In this document: positions 11,498-22,605 of the stretch, one piece after another
How the letters are laid out: each line of letters starts with the position of its first letter
Numbering within the stretch: the stretch's first letter is position 1
DNA from: Bryoerythrophyllum caledonicum
Lineage: Eukaryota; Streptophyta; Bryopsida; Pottiales; Pottiaceae
DNA length: 64,000 nt
Assembly (NCBI GenBank): GCA_963971425.1
Contig: OZ020514.1
Span: forward strand, 41,887,158-41,951,157
Reading direction: 5' to 3'
Position numbers and translations under genes: made by a program
The notes under the pieces: generated by a model
What the model was told of the DNA's origin: nothing
The model's input: only the letters and a program-made list of their open reading frames with translations
Databases searched by the model: none

Positions 11498-12172
11498 ATG
11501 TCACATCCATTTGAAACCGTCGATTCAAAGGCAAATCGAGCGGCTTCGAGCAACTCTATCCTTTTAGCTTCATACATTTCGGCGGATAATACTGTACAAA
11601 TCTTAGCCTTTCGGAAGAATAGAGCAAGACTTGCTTGGGCTTTGATGTGCACCATGGCCGAAGTCCACAAGGCAAATGTCATTCACAATGACAGCGCTCC
11701 CACAAACGTGCTTCTCCACTTTCCTCCAGAGAAACCAAGGTCATTGGCGTTTGTGATTGTGGAATTGCGAGCCAAATATCGCACAAAGAGCCATCAAAAT
11801 ATGGATTCTGGACTGAGACGGAGCTTGACAATCAACGCGGTAGACGACATTGGGTAGCTCCAGAGTTGTTTTACAAATTCGGCCCACAAGATTCGAAAAC
11901 GGCATTGAATGTGATGTAGCGGCGACACCAATACACCCAGCTCGCCGATTCGTACTCCGTTGGATGGATGGCTAGAGCGATTTGGGAGAAAGAATTTGAC
12001 TCAGCATTCTTCAAATCAGTCGTCAACTACGCAGCTTTTCAAGTGAAGATTGAGAAGTAATTAGAGCGAGATCCAATCAAACGTCCAACACTCTCCAAAG
12101 TGGTCGACGAGCTAATGGCTAAACCATTCAACTTTGAAGTTCCGGACGTTTGCTTCCGCTATGAGATATAGC
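11498..12172 (+). pseudogene. K1: decayed protein-kinase-like gene
   Basis: VIHNDSAPTNVLLHF matches a kinase catalytic loop (HxDxxxxN form HND...N), a following frame reads CDCGIAS where DFG is expected, and RRHWVAPELFYKFGPQDS fits the APE segment. The downstream text (ADSYSVGWMARAIWEKEF, RDPIKRPTLSKVVDEL) fits the C-lobe and aligns with K2 at 27.2-28.8 kb, showing the two are one family. The N-lobe is not readable. Frame changes and in-frame stops (TAG after NVM, TAA after KIEK) break it. It lies just past E1 with no visible partner. No GACGTC array, which accompanies K2, is present here. Confidence 0.6.
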
Positions 12173-12340
12173 AATTTTGACTTAGCGTATTGATAGTGAA
12201 GGCAAATTGTTGATCATTTTGCAATATGTACTAGCATTGTGATGTGACGGTGTGTTTTGCCCATCTCGTGATAAATAAAAGATTAACATTTTTCATACGC
12301 ATTGCGACATGAAGCTCATGCATGTTAAGCAGTGAGAGAG
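12173..12340. other. Short spacer, nothing recognised
   Basis: AT-rich sequence between the kinase remnant and the GC-rich minisatellite. No gene or repeat seen. Confidence 0.5.
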
Positions 12341-12690
12341 CGTGCGCGACCCCTGAATTCAATACTAGTACACGCGTGCCCCCAGACGCCACGTGCCCGG
12401 CCCAACCCCCTCCACGAACGCACCCAACCCTCAGCTTGCGCGCGCGACCTTGGTCGGACTCGCCAGCCCCTCCAAGTATGCGCTTGGCCATTCACCGCGT
12501 GCGCTCGGCCCCTTGCGGTACGTGCCCGATCCCTCCCTGTATGCGCCCGACTTATTACTGTACGCGCCCAGTCCTACCCTATATGCGCCCGGCCCCTTAA
12601 GTACGCGCATGACCCATCTCTGTACGCGCCTGCCCCCTTCACATGCCCGCCCCCGTGTCTGCACGCGCGCGACCTTGTTGTCGACGTGTC
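12340..12690. repeat. GC-rich minisatellite of GTACGCGCC / TATGCGCCC units
   Basis: Repeated TGCGCCCGGCCCC, GTACGCGCCCAG and similar phrases recur every 23-27 bp, very rich in CG dinucleotides compared with both flanks. Long open frames on both strands here follow from the periodic, stop-poor composition and are not genes. Confidence 0.75.
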
Positions 12691-12726
12691 AGCCACGTAG
12701 TCGCCTTTGTGGTAGTGGGTAAATTG

Positions 12727-12832
12727 ATTTACCTCGAGTCATGGTCAAACCAGGGTTGACTTTTATCGGACGGACAACAACCTCTACCGGACGGATAGCC
12801 AGACGGACGGACGGACGGCCGAACAACCTTGT
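12727..12832 (+). mobile_element. Orphan end of the E3/MULE family
   Basis: GGTCAAACCAGGGTTGAC (12,743-12,760) followed by TTTTATCGGACGGACAA matches, read inward, the right end of E3 (complement of about 26,545-26,586: AGTCAACCCTGTGTTGAC then TATCGGACGGGCAA). A GACG microsatellite follows. The rest of the element is absent; the Copia remnant begins immediately after. Confidence 0.55.
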
Positions 12833-15800
12833 AAGTAACATGACGCTTGGCAAATACGAGTCATCTATGCCATTTTGTGAAGGGTGTGGGCAAGGCAAGC
12901 AGCATAGGGCACTTTTTCTAAAGGAAAGAGGGACTTGTGCCACAATGCTTTTGGAGATTGTACATTCGGATGTTTGTGGCCCGATGAGGACCCCATCTAT
13001 TGGCAGTGCAAGGAACTTTGTAACCTTCATTGATGACTTTTCAAGGAAGGTGTGATTGTACACATTGAAGACGAAGGGGGAGTGCCTTGAGAAGTTCAAA
13101 GAGTTTAAAACGCTTGCCGAGAAGCAATTGGAGCACAAGATCAAGGTGTTCGGTCCAACAATGGTGGAGAGTCCGTCTCAAAGGCATTTCAAGGCTAATT
13201 AAAGCATCATGGCATCATCAGACAACCATCAATATCGTACACGCCTGAGCAAAACGGAGTGGCCGAGCAAGCAAATCGCACCATTTTGGAGATGACAACA
13301 AGCATAATCCATGCTCAACGGCTCAAGCTTGCTTTTTGGACGGAAGCGGTGACAAATGCGGTGTTCATTTACAATCAATGTCCAAAAGGGCAGTTGTCAC
13401 TATCACACCAGAAGACTCAAGAAGCTTGGAGCGGCTGCAAGCCATCCATTGCACACATGTGTGTGTTTTGGATGGATTGCACTTGTGATGGTGCCGAATG
13501 CAAAGAGGGATAAACTCGATGCAAAAAGCACAAAGTGTTTGTTTCTTGGCTATTGCAAGGGCACCAAGGTATATCGCCTCATATGTATTAAGACGAAGAA
13601 GACCATTCAGAGTCGTGATGTGGTGTTTGTTGAAGATAGCTCAAGTGTTGGAAATGGTTTGGAGATGAGTCCAAGTGTGAGTAGTAAGACGCCTTTGTTG
13701 TTTTGGGAAGACGAATCTTTCAACCAAGTACCACAGGTGATAGTAATCTCAAGAAGGAGAAGATAGTGGATGGTAAAGAAGAAGGTGCAACCGTGGGGCC
13801 TTCAACAACAGATACATCAATACCAAGTGGTGATGAGGGTAGTGGGAGCACTCAAGAGCCACAATATCCAAGATGGGAGTCGCAGCCGCCTAGAGAGTGG
13901 TTGATGAACCACATCTTTCCGCAACATGAAGAAGAGGGGGCCAATGTGACCACTCTCGAGAATGCATTGAACGTGTATGAAGCCATGCGATCCAAGGATG
14001 CAAGCAAGTGGGAGGCGGCCATGCAAGTGGAGTATGACTCACTCATGGCAAATGAAACTTGGAAGATGGCTCCCCTTCCAAGGGCTCAGAAAAGTGTCGG
14101 ATGCAAGTGGGTGTTTTGCACAAAGAAGGATGTTTGGAGTCTAGTTGTGCACCACAAGGCACGGTTGGTGGCAAAGGGATACTCTTAAGATGAAGGAGTG
14201 GACTTTCTTGAGACCTTTGCTCCCATTGCAAAGTTCAACAACATTTGATGTAACCTTTTGCTTCAAGCCGGGTTGGATTTGATGATCCATCAAATGGATG
14301 TGAAGACCGCATTTTTGAAAGGCGACTTGGATGAGGACATCTACATGAGCCAACGACAAGGTTTTGAGAAGAGAGACTTTGAGCATCTTGTGTCCATGCT
14401 CAAGAAGTTGTTGTACGGACGCAAGTAATCACCAAGGGCTTGGTACTAACGGATCGACTCATTTTTCATCAAAGAGGGTTTTATAAGAAGTAAAACGGAT
14501 CACTCATTGTGCATCAAGCAAATGGGTGAGTACTTGTTGATAGTGCTCATCTATGTAAATGACTTGATCACCTTGGCTAGCCTTTTGGCCAAATTTACGT
14601 GGTTCAAAGGCAAGCTGGATGCGGAGTTTGACATGATTGATCTTGGAGAGTTGAAGTATTGTCTTCGTGTAGAATTTTTGAGGGACCGCAAGGCACACAC
14701 CATCATTGTGAGCCAAAAGAAGTACATTGAGGAGGTGCTCAAGGGATTCAACATGGAAGAGTGCAAGCCTATTGAAACACCACTTGATATGAATGTCGAG
14801 TTGTTGAAGATCTTAGAGGAAGAGTTTCAAGCCATTCAAGGTGAGATGGAAGTCGTGCCATACAAGAGTGGAGTTGGATCATTAACATATGCCATGGTGG
14901 CCACACAAACTAACCTTTCTTTTGCCGTGAGCATGGTAAGCCCATTCATGTTTAGGGTTGGTCTATGTCATTGGAGTGTGGTGAAGCGCATCATGCGGTA
15001 CTTGCAAGGTACCAAGGACAACAATTGTGGGTTGGCACAAAGGACATGCTTTGAGGGGCTATTGCGATGCAAATTGGGCTGGAGATATGAGCGTTGTACA
15101 ACAACTGGGTATGTGTTTTTTGTTGGAGGTGGTGCCATCTCTTAGAATTGCAAGAGGCAACCCACAATTGCCTTGTCCACAACGGAGACGGAGTACATGG
15201 CAACTAGCCAAGGTACAAAGGAGGCCATTTGGCTTTGCAAGCTCTTTGCGGATGTGGGGTTTGTTCAAGGAGCAACAACCATTGTGTGTGACAACCAAGG
15301 GTGTATCGCCCTTGAAAAGAACCCCACACACGGCTTCACATGAAGTATATTAATATGCAATATCACTTCATTTGCGAGAAGTTGAAAAGCGGCAAGATTA
15401 GCATGAAGTATTGCTCAACGAAAGACATGGTGGCCAATGTAATGACAAAGGTACTTGCAAGGGAGCGACATCAAAGGTTGGCTTTGGCAATGGGATTGCA
15501 AGATGGAAACTACTTGCAAAGTGAGAGTGTTGGAGTTAAAAGTTGCTCATAGTTATTACAGCATTGTCCATAGTTATTGGGGTAGATTTAGAAGGAAAAG
15601 TAAATGAGGAGAAAAGGTAGAGAGGTGAAAGGAACTTGAGAGGTACACGTATGGCGCAAGGTTAAAGAGGTAAGACCAACCTACGTGTTAAAGAGGTAAG
15701 ACCAACCTACGTGCATGTAATAAGCAAGGACAAGTGGGTGGTCATGAGTTGGCATAGAGGGACTTTCAAGTTGCTTGAGAAGCCACTTGTAAGATACTGT

Positions 15801-15907
15801 AGGCGCAACTAAGTGTAGTATAAGTAAAGGCCTTTGAAAGACGGCAACATCTCACTCAAAACATTGTTTATACTACCTTGTGTGTCTTTCACTTGCTTGT
15901 ACAACCA
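12833..15907 (+). mobile_element. Ty1/Copia retrotransposon fossil, 5'-truncated
   Basis: Parts in Copia order: the end of the pre-integrase zinc region (CEGCGQGKQH), integrase core (IVHSDVCGPM, FVTFIDDFSR, a following AEQANRTILEMT), reverse transcriptase (KWVFCTKKD, ARLVAKGYS, LIVLIYVNDLI) and RNase H near the end, then a purine-rich tract and a 3' LTR. The gag region and 5' LTR are missing. It is clearly broken, with roughly ten interruptions across about 3 kb, so it is an old, inactive copy. It lies between a MULE end and element E2. Confidence 0.9.
15528..15907 (+). repeat. 3' LTR of the Copia fossil
   Basis: It begins TGTTGGAGTTAAAAG directly after the purine-rich tract AAAGTGAGAG, as in many Copia LTRs, and runs to about ACAACCA at 15,907, where text resembling E2 gene A begins. 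It contains a 26-bp tandem duplication (GTTAAAGAGGTAAGACCAAC..., 15,661-15,713). The right border is approximate because no 5' LTR is available to compare. Confidence 0.65.
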
Positions 15908-16613
15908 TCTCTCTACTTCTCTAAACATCAATAGCTTTGTCTATGAAGACAGAGAGAAGAAGGTCAAGCTTGACGTTATGAGGCTCTTTAATGCACCCCC
16001 GGAGTAGACGATCCATGCATACAAACCTAGGGGAATGGAGGAATTGATGCATTATTACATTGAAATGCCCAACAAGTTGCAGCAACCGACTCTCTCTCAT
16101 GACCAAGCTTTATGAGATGCCACCAAAGATTGAGGACATTGGTGATTGTGACTTTTGTATCATCAATAGCCAACATAGCATTGCAACATCAAAGGCGATG
16201 ATAAACAACAACATCATTGAGCAAATCACGAAGCACTTCCAAACCTGGTAGTATTTCATTGTCTGGACGCGTGATTCAGACAAGCTAAGAAAGATTTTTG
16301 CGTACAATAATCGCGTAAATCACTAAATCCGGTTCAAATCAACATGGGCAACTAATGTCCTCAATACTCGGGCTTTGGGGATTCACGTTGTGAGACCAAT
16401 GCCAAAGCACTCCGCGGCGGACGTTAGAGGGTCACACAAATTAGGGCAAAGAACAACATTGGACTCTGTAAATGACCAGAAATACGAGGTAAGATTTTTA
16501 AATCAAGCTCAGGCACTTTTGCTCAATTGTTGATAACGTGCAAGAGTACTCCATTTTTGTAATTTTTTAAATATAGATTTGAACCATTTTCATTGAATTT
16601 TCTCTGGTTGCAC

Positions 16614-16634
16614 TTTAGCTCAACCTGAGCTAAA
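16614..16634. repeat. E2 palindrome TTTAGCTCAACCTGAGCTAAA-type
   Basis: A 21-bp palindrome with 7-base arms (TTTAGCT / AGCTAAA) in a probable intron of gene A. Further copies in E2 sit at 17,608-17,628, 18,853-18,873 and 20,622-20,642, with a decayed one at 22,082-22,102 in E2'. All are outside recognised exons. Confidence 0.8.
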
Positions 16635-17607
16635 TTTCAGTAATCGAGTTTTCATTGATTTGATACTTAGCATACTATTATGATCAACTTGTTTAACCGC
16701 TTTTTATTATTTGCAGTCATTTTTTAGCGCTATTTGTGAACGGTTTGCCATAATGGCGTTGCAAATAGCCAAGCAGATCTCAAAAAAGTGGGAAAGGCTA
16801 AGGGGCTCTTGCAAACGAACGAGGTGAAAATCATCACCGCATCGGAGGATACCTTTAAGCTTTGGCAGGAGGTTATCTCTTTGGTGGTAAACGACAACTT
16901 CATTGACGTTGATGGCTAGTTCAAGGACGCGAAGTCTTGGGCCCTGTAGAAGAAAGGTATGCTGTCGGGTGGGTTCTTCAAGATTCTCGGCAACATGACT
17001 GAGGCTGATGACGCAAAAATGTGTAGACACATTCTCAATCAATTAGAGCCAATGTGGAAACTGCCTTAATCCAAAGAGGTTGTGAAGCAACCACTATGTG
17101 TGCTACACCGCTTGGGACAGGGTTAATTGGAGGAAGAAAAAAGAGGTTGCTCAAATAGAGCTTCACATCATCAAGACAGAGTTGGGTTCATTCAACAATG
17201 TTTGAGCATACAGTCGGTCCAACTACATGAATTTTAAGAAGGTTTACAACGTCAGCAAGGCTTCAAAGCATGTCCTCTTGGATTGGGGTCCATCGGGTTT
17301 GTACTAACCAACGCAAAGCAAACCCAGCTTTGCAACTGCAAATGTGAGGATCTTTCTTCGTATGCAAAGAAATTCTTTAAAGTCCTCCTCCAAAATTGGT
17401 TGCAATTTGTTCCACCATATGGGGCCTTGCACTTTTGTATGTATAAGGCGCAGACAAATTTGCTCAGGACTTGGCTCTCTGATTCTTGGCCCAATCAAGG
17501 CTATAACGCAAAGCTCGGGATCATCGACTTCCGGAAGATTCTTGGCTTCTCTAGGAAGGCAATGTCGTCTTTGTGAGCACCTTCTTCTACTATTCGTAGA
17601 GTAGTAC

Positions 17608-17628
17608 TTTAGCTTGCCTCGAGCTAAA
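17608..17628. repeat. E2 palindrome, second copy
   Basis: TTTAGCTTGCCTCGAGCTAA plus one A, just downstream of an exon ending near 17,575, in the intron before the 17,788 exon. Confidence 0.78.
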
Positions 17629-18852
17629 GTATCAGTTGAGTCATGTATGCTATTTGTATAGCAGTCAACAATCGCATTGTATGCCATACATTTCCAATTG
17701 TTGTTTGTGTGGTATTTGTATGCCTTTATCCTTGCTTTAGCTCGATTCAACGTATGGTCTGACTCGTCTAAATTCATTCGTATGTAAATGTTGGATCTGG
17801 AGGCATTTTGCCTCTTGCACAATTCAGATGAAACGGATTTCAACAAAGCCGTAGAAATTGCATTGATGATAGACAAGGCCAATTTTGTCCTCGATGGATA
17901 TCACTTCAATGAGGAGATTTTTTCGCATCTTGACAAGGTCGTTGCAAAGAGGAAGGGAAAATCGAGTGTTGACCTTGTCGATGAAGAGGAAGATTTGGAT
18001 TGAAGCTCCATGGGTGTGGGCCTAAGCTCTAATATGGTCAATGTGGACGACGAACCTTTTGACGGCTTTGATGACACCACCCTGCCGCAGCTTGAGAGTG
18101 GCACTTATTTCGAAGCTCGTGACACAATTGATATCTCACGGCAGCGGTTGTCATCTCAGAAACTAGACTTCCCGAAGTCGGATTAGCTAGATATAATAGA
18201 CAGTCCTCATTCAACTTCCACCTTGGGAAGGTCATCTGCTCGGCCTCAGTCCAAGGGGAGGAAAGTCGCCAATGGAAGCGGCTGCTCTCCGTCGGCTTCG
18301 GCAAGCATCGCTTAGGATGTGGGTTGGTTAATCATACTCGAGAAGAAGCTTGAAGAGGAGGTCATCCAGTGGAGATTGATGGAGCAACAATTAGCGGAGC
18401 GTGACCAAGAGTTGAGAAGCCTATAGGAGAGGCGTGACAAAGAGGTGAAGAGGGACCAAGAGCACAGACATGCCGACATGAAGCTCATGCTAGAGAGATT
18501 TATAGCAGCTATGTTGCTTGTTGTTGCCACAACACTACCCACGATAAATGCTGCAAACTTTGAGCCTCCCTTCTCAGCAGAAGAAAGGAGCGGGAGTCAG
18601 TTCCACGGTTCTCTTCTGCCGTCGTCGGTTATTTCCTTGCCCTTCTCCATGGGGCCTCAATGAATTCATGTTCCCCCATCCACATTGAACCCCCTCTAAA
18701 AGTTGCCCGCTTGGATGTTGTCTATCAAAGATGTCCCAAGCTCATTGTCTGATTAATGCGACGTAGTTCCGATTGTACATAGACAAATTTTTTTGTAAAT
18801 ATCCAATTTTGTACATTCATTTTTTGTAAGTATTATGGTGCTTGATGAGCAC

Positions 18853-18873
18853 TTTAGCTTGCCTTGAGCTAAA
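18853..18873. repeat. E2 palindrome, third copy, between genes A and B
   Basis: TTTAGCTTGCCTTGAGCTAA plus one A. The surrounding 130 bp (about 18,740-18,880) aligns with the complement of 22,080-22,210 in E2', so the site is a conserved part of the element and not a later insertion. Confidence 0.8.
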
Positions 18874-18959
18874 ATGTTTGACACTTGACAACTCTGCCAT
18901 GTATCACACTCCTATGTGTTCACCAGCTTACAGTTTGAAATTGTTTTGAATTTTTCAGA

Positions 18960-20045
18960 TTTAAATTTCATTGATGACGGGATCGCTCACCTAGTCATAA
19001 AAAAATATCGTCGAAACCGTAGTCCTAGTCATTGAAGAGGTTGTCCAAACTTTGATCGTGCACATAAAAGAGGTCATTCATGATTTCGCTGTCCCAAAGA
19101 CACCTCTTCTTGTCTCGGAGTCGGGCCTCTAAATGGTTAGAAGACACTTAGATCACCTTGGCAAGATGCAGGGTTCTTTGGAATCAATGGGGGTCGGAGA
19201 CGAATTCCTGCAAGAAGATGAAGTTCTTGAGGTATTTTTCTAACACTTTTTACACTCCACCTCCCCTCAACGCCCCCACTACCGTTTTGCCATTTTTGTT
19301 CTACGTTTTGTTAAACCGTTGTTTTTAATGAATCAGTAGTAATATTGTTCGTTCTCTTGGCATTTTCTAACCAGGTTTGCAAGCATTAATAAGTGGTGCC
19401 ACTAATGTAAAAGAAATACCATCAATCCTATCAGAATTCCAAGGCAGGTAATAGAATGATGTCCTCGACCTCAATGGGATTCTATGCACGTATGAGCCTC
19501 CATGGTAAGCCAATGGATTCATTAACCCTGACGTGTCCAAACATTTGGCTACGCTCCCGACTGAAGTAAGCCCTAAACTAGTTTGAGTGCGCCTAGGGTG
19601 TGCTTAATTCCTCACAAAATTGTTTAAGTTTGCCATCATTACGATCTGGAGTTTGATGATGACATCTACAACCTTGCAGATATGCAAATATTTTTTTCAG
19701 CATTATCCTATGTACCCTCTAAGGATCTTTTGTCAAAAGAATTGCGATAGGGCTCCCGAGCGTAGAGTCGGTACCAAAACAATCTACACTCAGAAAGACG
19801 TCTTCTTGAAGACGTTATCAAACCATCTCTTCAATAGGTTGGGTCATGAATATACTCCGGCGAATACTCTTGTCATTGACAATAGCTTGATTAAGCCCAT
19901 GCTCAATTTGCTGGAAAACGTCCTTTTACTTCTATCATGGTCGCACAATTATGATGGCGCAAGAGAGGATTCGGTACAACTGGAGAGATTGTTGCCATAT
20001 CGCTCTGACCTTCAATTGTTTAAAGGAGGGCTAGTGCAATATTGA
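18960..20045 (+). pseudogene. E2 gene B: FCP1/NIF-like HAD protein, broken
   Basis: The first exon gives VIEEVVQTLIVHIKEVIHDF and DEFLQEDEVLE, ending at a GTATTT donor as in E1. After a 150-bp intron, VLDLNGILCTY (Asp codon 19,467-19,469) is motif I of an FCP1-like domain. NTLVIDNSLIKPMLN (about 19,870-19,915) fits the region of motif III, and VRLERLLPY-like text ends the domain at 20,045. Stops and frame changes occur between motif I and 19,620. The homologous minus-strand E2' segment preserves VVLDLNEILC and the following 300 bases. Readable text with frame changes continues to about 20,550 (PLPQWPCTVLGCPHLNPENC). Confidence 0.55.
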
Positions 20046-20560
20046 GCTGAACATCCCTCGAATCAGGAGATGTTCTATAATGATCTAAAGATTTGTTGTG
20101 CGGATTGGAATTCTATTGCTGATGGAATGTCCAATTGTTTTGAATGATTTGAATTTTCATCTATAGTTCTAAGGTATGTAGGCGTCACTTTGATTGAAAA
20201 TTCTACAAGACTATGATTGTCGAGCGTTAGTGGATACCTTGCTAGATCCGGAGGAGTACGCTCTATCTCTTCAAAGTAAAAGGCTTTTATTGCACTCTAT
20301 AGCAATTGCGCAGTCACCATGGAATATTTGACAATGGCATTGGACGACGGAGTTGTTGAAAGCCATGTTGGTCAAGAGCCAATTCATGATAGGGTCAACT
20401 CTCCTTTGCCACAGTGGCCTTGTACAGTTCTAGGGTGTCCGCATTTGAATCCGGAGAATTGTACTCTTACATAGCGTATTCTTTATGACACTTTGATGAA
20501 TGCTCCCTACTCCCGCTCGTTGACGGTGCATTTTATGCTCACCTCCTAGTTATTGCACTA

Positions 20561-21420
20561 TTGAGTCATTTTTTGCCTAGGCACTTTTGGTTCGATGTTG
20601 AGTTGCATTGCACTCATGTAATTTAGCTTCATTCAAGCTAATTTTTATTTGGATGGATGGTAAATGTGCTCTATGAATGTACCCTTGAGCATTTTAACTC
20701 CATTCAACCTAAAGTGCACTTGGGGGGATCTTAATGTTATAGACTTTATGTGTGTTGTATAGGGGTATTTATCCTAAAAGTGAGTTTGTTTCGATTGTAT
20801 GTGGCACCCGTTGTATAGGAGCCCTATGCGAAATGTCTCCGCCCTTGCATCCTCTTGGAAAATACTGTTGGAAACATATTGTCTCCTTTAGATCCTACCC
20901 GCCGCCACTCGCTGCCCAAATTCAACGTTGAAAGGGTGCGTATTTGGGGGTTGCAGAGTCTTCTAGACAGTCCATTAATGCAAGAGAATAGAGCAACGTG
21001 GACTCGTCAACGTTGAAGGGCTTTTTTGAAGATGTGTACAGAGGCTTATTGAGTATTTCCCAAGACGATTTTATTAGTGATAATACCATTGTGTTTTGCC
21101 TAGGGGTAAATGAATGTTGTCCGTGATTTTCTTTCATGAAGTTTTAAATAAATTTTGGATTTATGGAATATTACCGTTACCAATTTTTTGGACGTTTGGC
21201 TAATTTGGTCCTTCCATAGAATAAAATATAGTATTCTAGGTACATTGTCTTTATGCTTTGCACCTACAAATGTCTGTGAAAATTGATATTTCAAAGAGCA
21301 TATATCTTCAAAGTCGTGGAAATCTTCCAATATAATGAACATTGTGTTTATATGTTGTAGCATCCTATTGCAATTCTTTGGACCTATGATCTTGATAGGG
21401 TACGTTGGACATTGCTGAAA
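20561..21420. other. Spacer between E2 and E2', no gene
   Basis: It contains the palindrome at 20,622-20,642 and a related decayed pair near 20,690-20,720. TCTTCCAATATAATGAACAT at about 21,328-21,347 resembles the DUF7869/MITE terminal repeat, so a worn piece of that family may end here. No coding region is convincing. Confidence 0.45.
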
Positions 21421-21423
21421 AAG

Positions 21424-22605
21424 TTATTCACATATCTGCAAGGTTGTTGATGCCAATATCAAACTCCACATCGTGGTGGTGGCAAACTTAGACAACTTTG
21501 TTAGGAATCCAGGATACCCTAGCCGCACTTTGACTAATTTAGGCCATACTTCACTTGATAGCGTAGCCGAGTGTCTACAATAGTCAGGGTTTCTGAGTTC
21601 TTTGGCTTGCCACACACTCACACATGCATAGAATTTCATTGAGGTCGAGCACAACATTCAACCACTTGTAAGAGGAATTTGATGGGACTCTAGGTATTTC
21701 TTCTACATTACAGGCACCACTTATTGATGGCTTGCAAACCAGGTTAGAAAATGCCAGGAGATAAAAAATATCACTATAGATTGTATAGCAATGTTTTTTC
21801 AACAAAACGTAGAACGGAAGACGTAAAAAGTGAGGGAGAGTGTGGAACATAAGACGTATTGGGAAGAATACCTCAAGGACTTCATTGTCTTGGAGGAATT
21901 CGTCTCAGGACCTCATTGATCTCAATGACCCCTATATGTTGCCAAGGTCATGCAAGTGTCGTCCAACAATTTGGAGGCATTGCTCTCAAACAAGAATTTA
22001 TAAACTCAAAAAAACTTCAAATTATCAAGTGATGTACACAAAGGACACTAATGCAAGGCAGAGTCATCAAAAGTTGAGCAATTTTGCTCAGGCCAAACTA
22101 AGGTGCTCAGCAAGCACTGTAATACTTATAAAAAAATATTTGTACAAAATTGGACATTTACAAAATGTTTTGCCTGTATATAAATTGGAACTACATGACA
22201 CTATATCACACTAACTTAACGATGGGCCTGGAACATCACAGATAGATAATGGGCAGGCAGACAATTTTGAAGTAGAAGAGATGGAATCCTATGTGGAAAG
22301 GTGAATAGGAAGTGATGGAGGCTCCATCAAGTAGGGCAAGGAATCAACAAACAACTACACAAAAGAACCATGGGATTGATTCTGCTCCCTTCTCCCGTTG
22401 ATAGTGGAGGTTGGAAGATCACAGCATTTGCCACATGCGGTATCGTGGCAAGCACAGTTGACTTAGTCACCATGAATCTCTCTAGCATGAGTATCATGTT
22501 GGCATGTCTCTGCTCTTGGTTCCCCTTCATCTCCGTGTCCCGCCTTTCTTGCCGCCTCTTCAACTCTTGGTTAGGCTTTAAACAAATGCATAATTGAATG
22601 ATCAT
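21424..22605 (-). pseudogene. E2': inverted partial copy of E2 (end of gene A, start of gene B)
   Basis: On the minus strand, 22,605-22,330 reads RRQERRDTEMKGNQEQRHAN and MILMLERFM, matching the E2 coiled-coil tail. 22,210-22,080 matches the E2 intergenic palindrome region. 21,733-21,425 matches E2 19,378-19,685 closely at nucleotide level, including VVLDLNEILC and the shared CTCGACCTCAATG and GAGTTTGATATTGGCATCAA stretches. The copy is truncated at both ends and frame-broken. It lies tail-to-tail with E2, so the two form an imperfect inverted repeat about 0.9 kb apart. Confidence 0.7.

Larger units (their letters stand above)
15930..18660 (+). pseudogene. E2 gene A: ParB/sulfiredoxin-like protein with coiled-coil tail, broken
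   Basis: The start reads EKKVKLDVMRLF, then HAYKPRGMEELMHYYIEMP, aligning with VVYRPLDKKRVLQLID of E1. DIGDCDFCIINSQHSIATSK (16,132-16,191) matches the E1 box VVIGEQHCVAAHR, and YFIVWTRDSDKLR matches E1 FIVTIVWHDPKDWN. Exons near 16,716-17,250 and 17,290-17,575 are weakly readable. 17,788-18,000 gives NKAVEIALMIDKANFVL and a basic KVVAKRKGKSS then acidic tail, as in E1. The last exon (18,330-18,660) is a charged coiled coil (LEKKLEEEVIQWRLMEQQLA, RDQEHRHADMKLMLERF) with a stop at about 18,661; E2' shares this part. Several in-frame stops, mostly TAG (e.g. about 16,006, 18,184, 18,314, 18,424), show decay. Confidence 0.5.
15908..20560 (+). mobile_element. Element E2: relative of E1 with ParB-like and HAD-like genes
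   Basis: E2 has the same two-gene plan as E1: a ParB-like gene A with a charged, coiled-coil tail and a gene B with an FCP1-like domain. Protein similarity to E1 is low but collinear. Its non-coding parts carry a different palindrome, TTTAGCTC(N)5GAGCTAAA-type, in place of E1's GGATCGTAGGATCC. The left border is set by the Copia LTR and the right border is approximate. A partial inverted copy, E2', lies at 21.4-22.6 kb, so this family has multiplied. Confidence 0.5.

Noticed and set aside
12322-12722. Overlapping open frames of 70-120 codons on both strands
   Set aside because: They follow from a GC-rich, stop-poor minisatellite and consist of short peptide repeats with no family motif.
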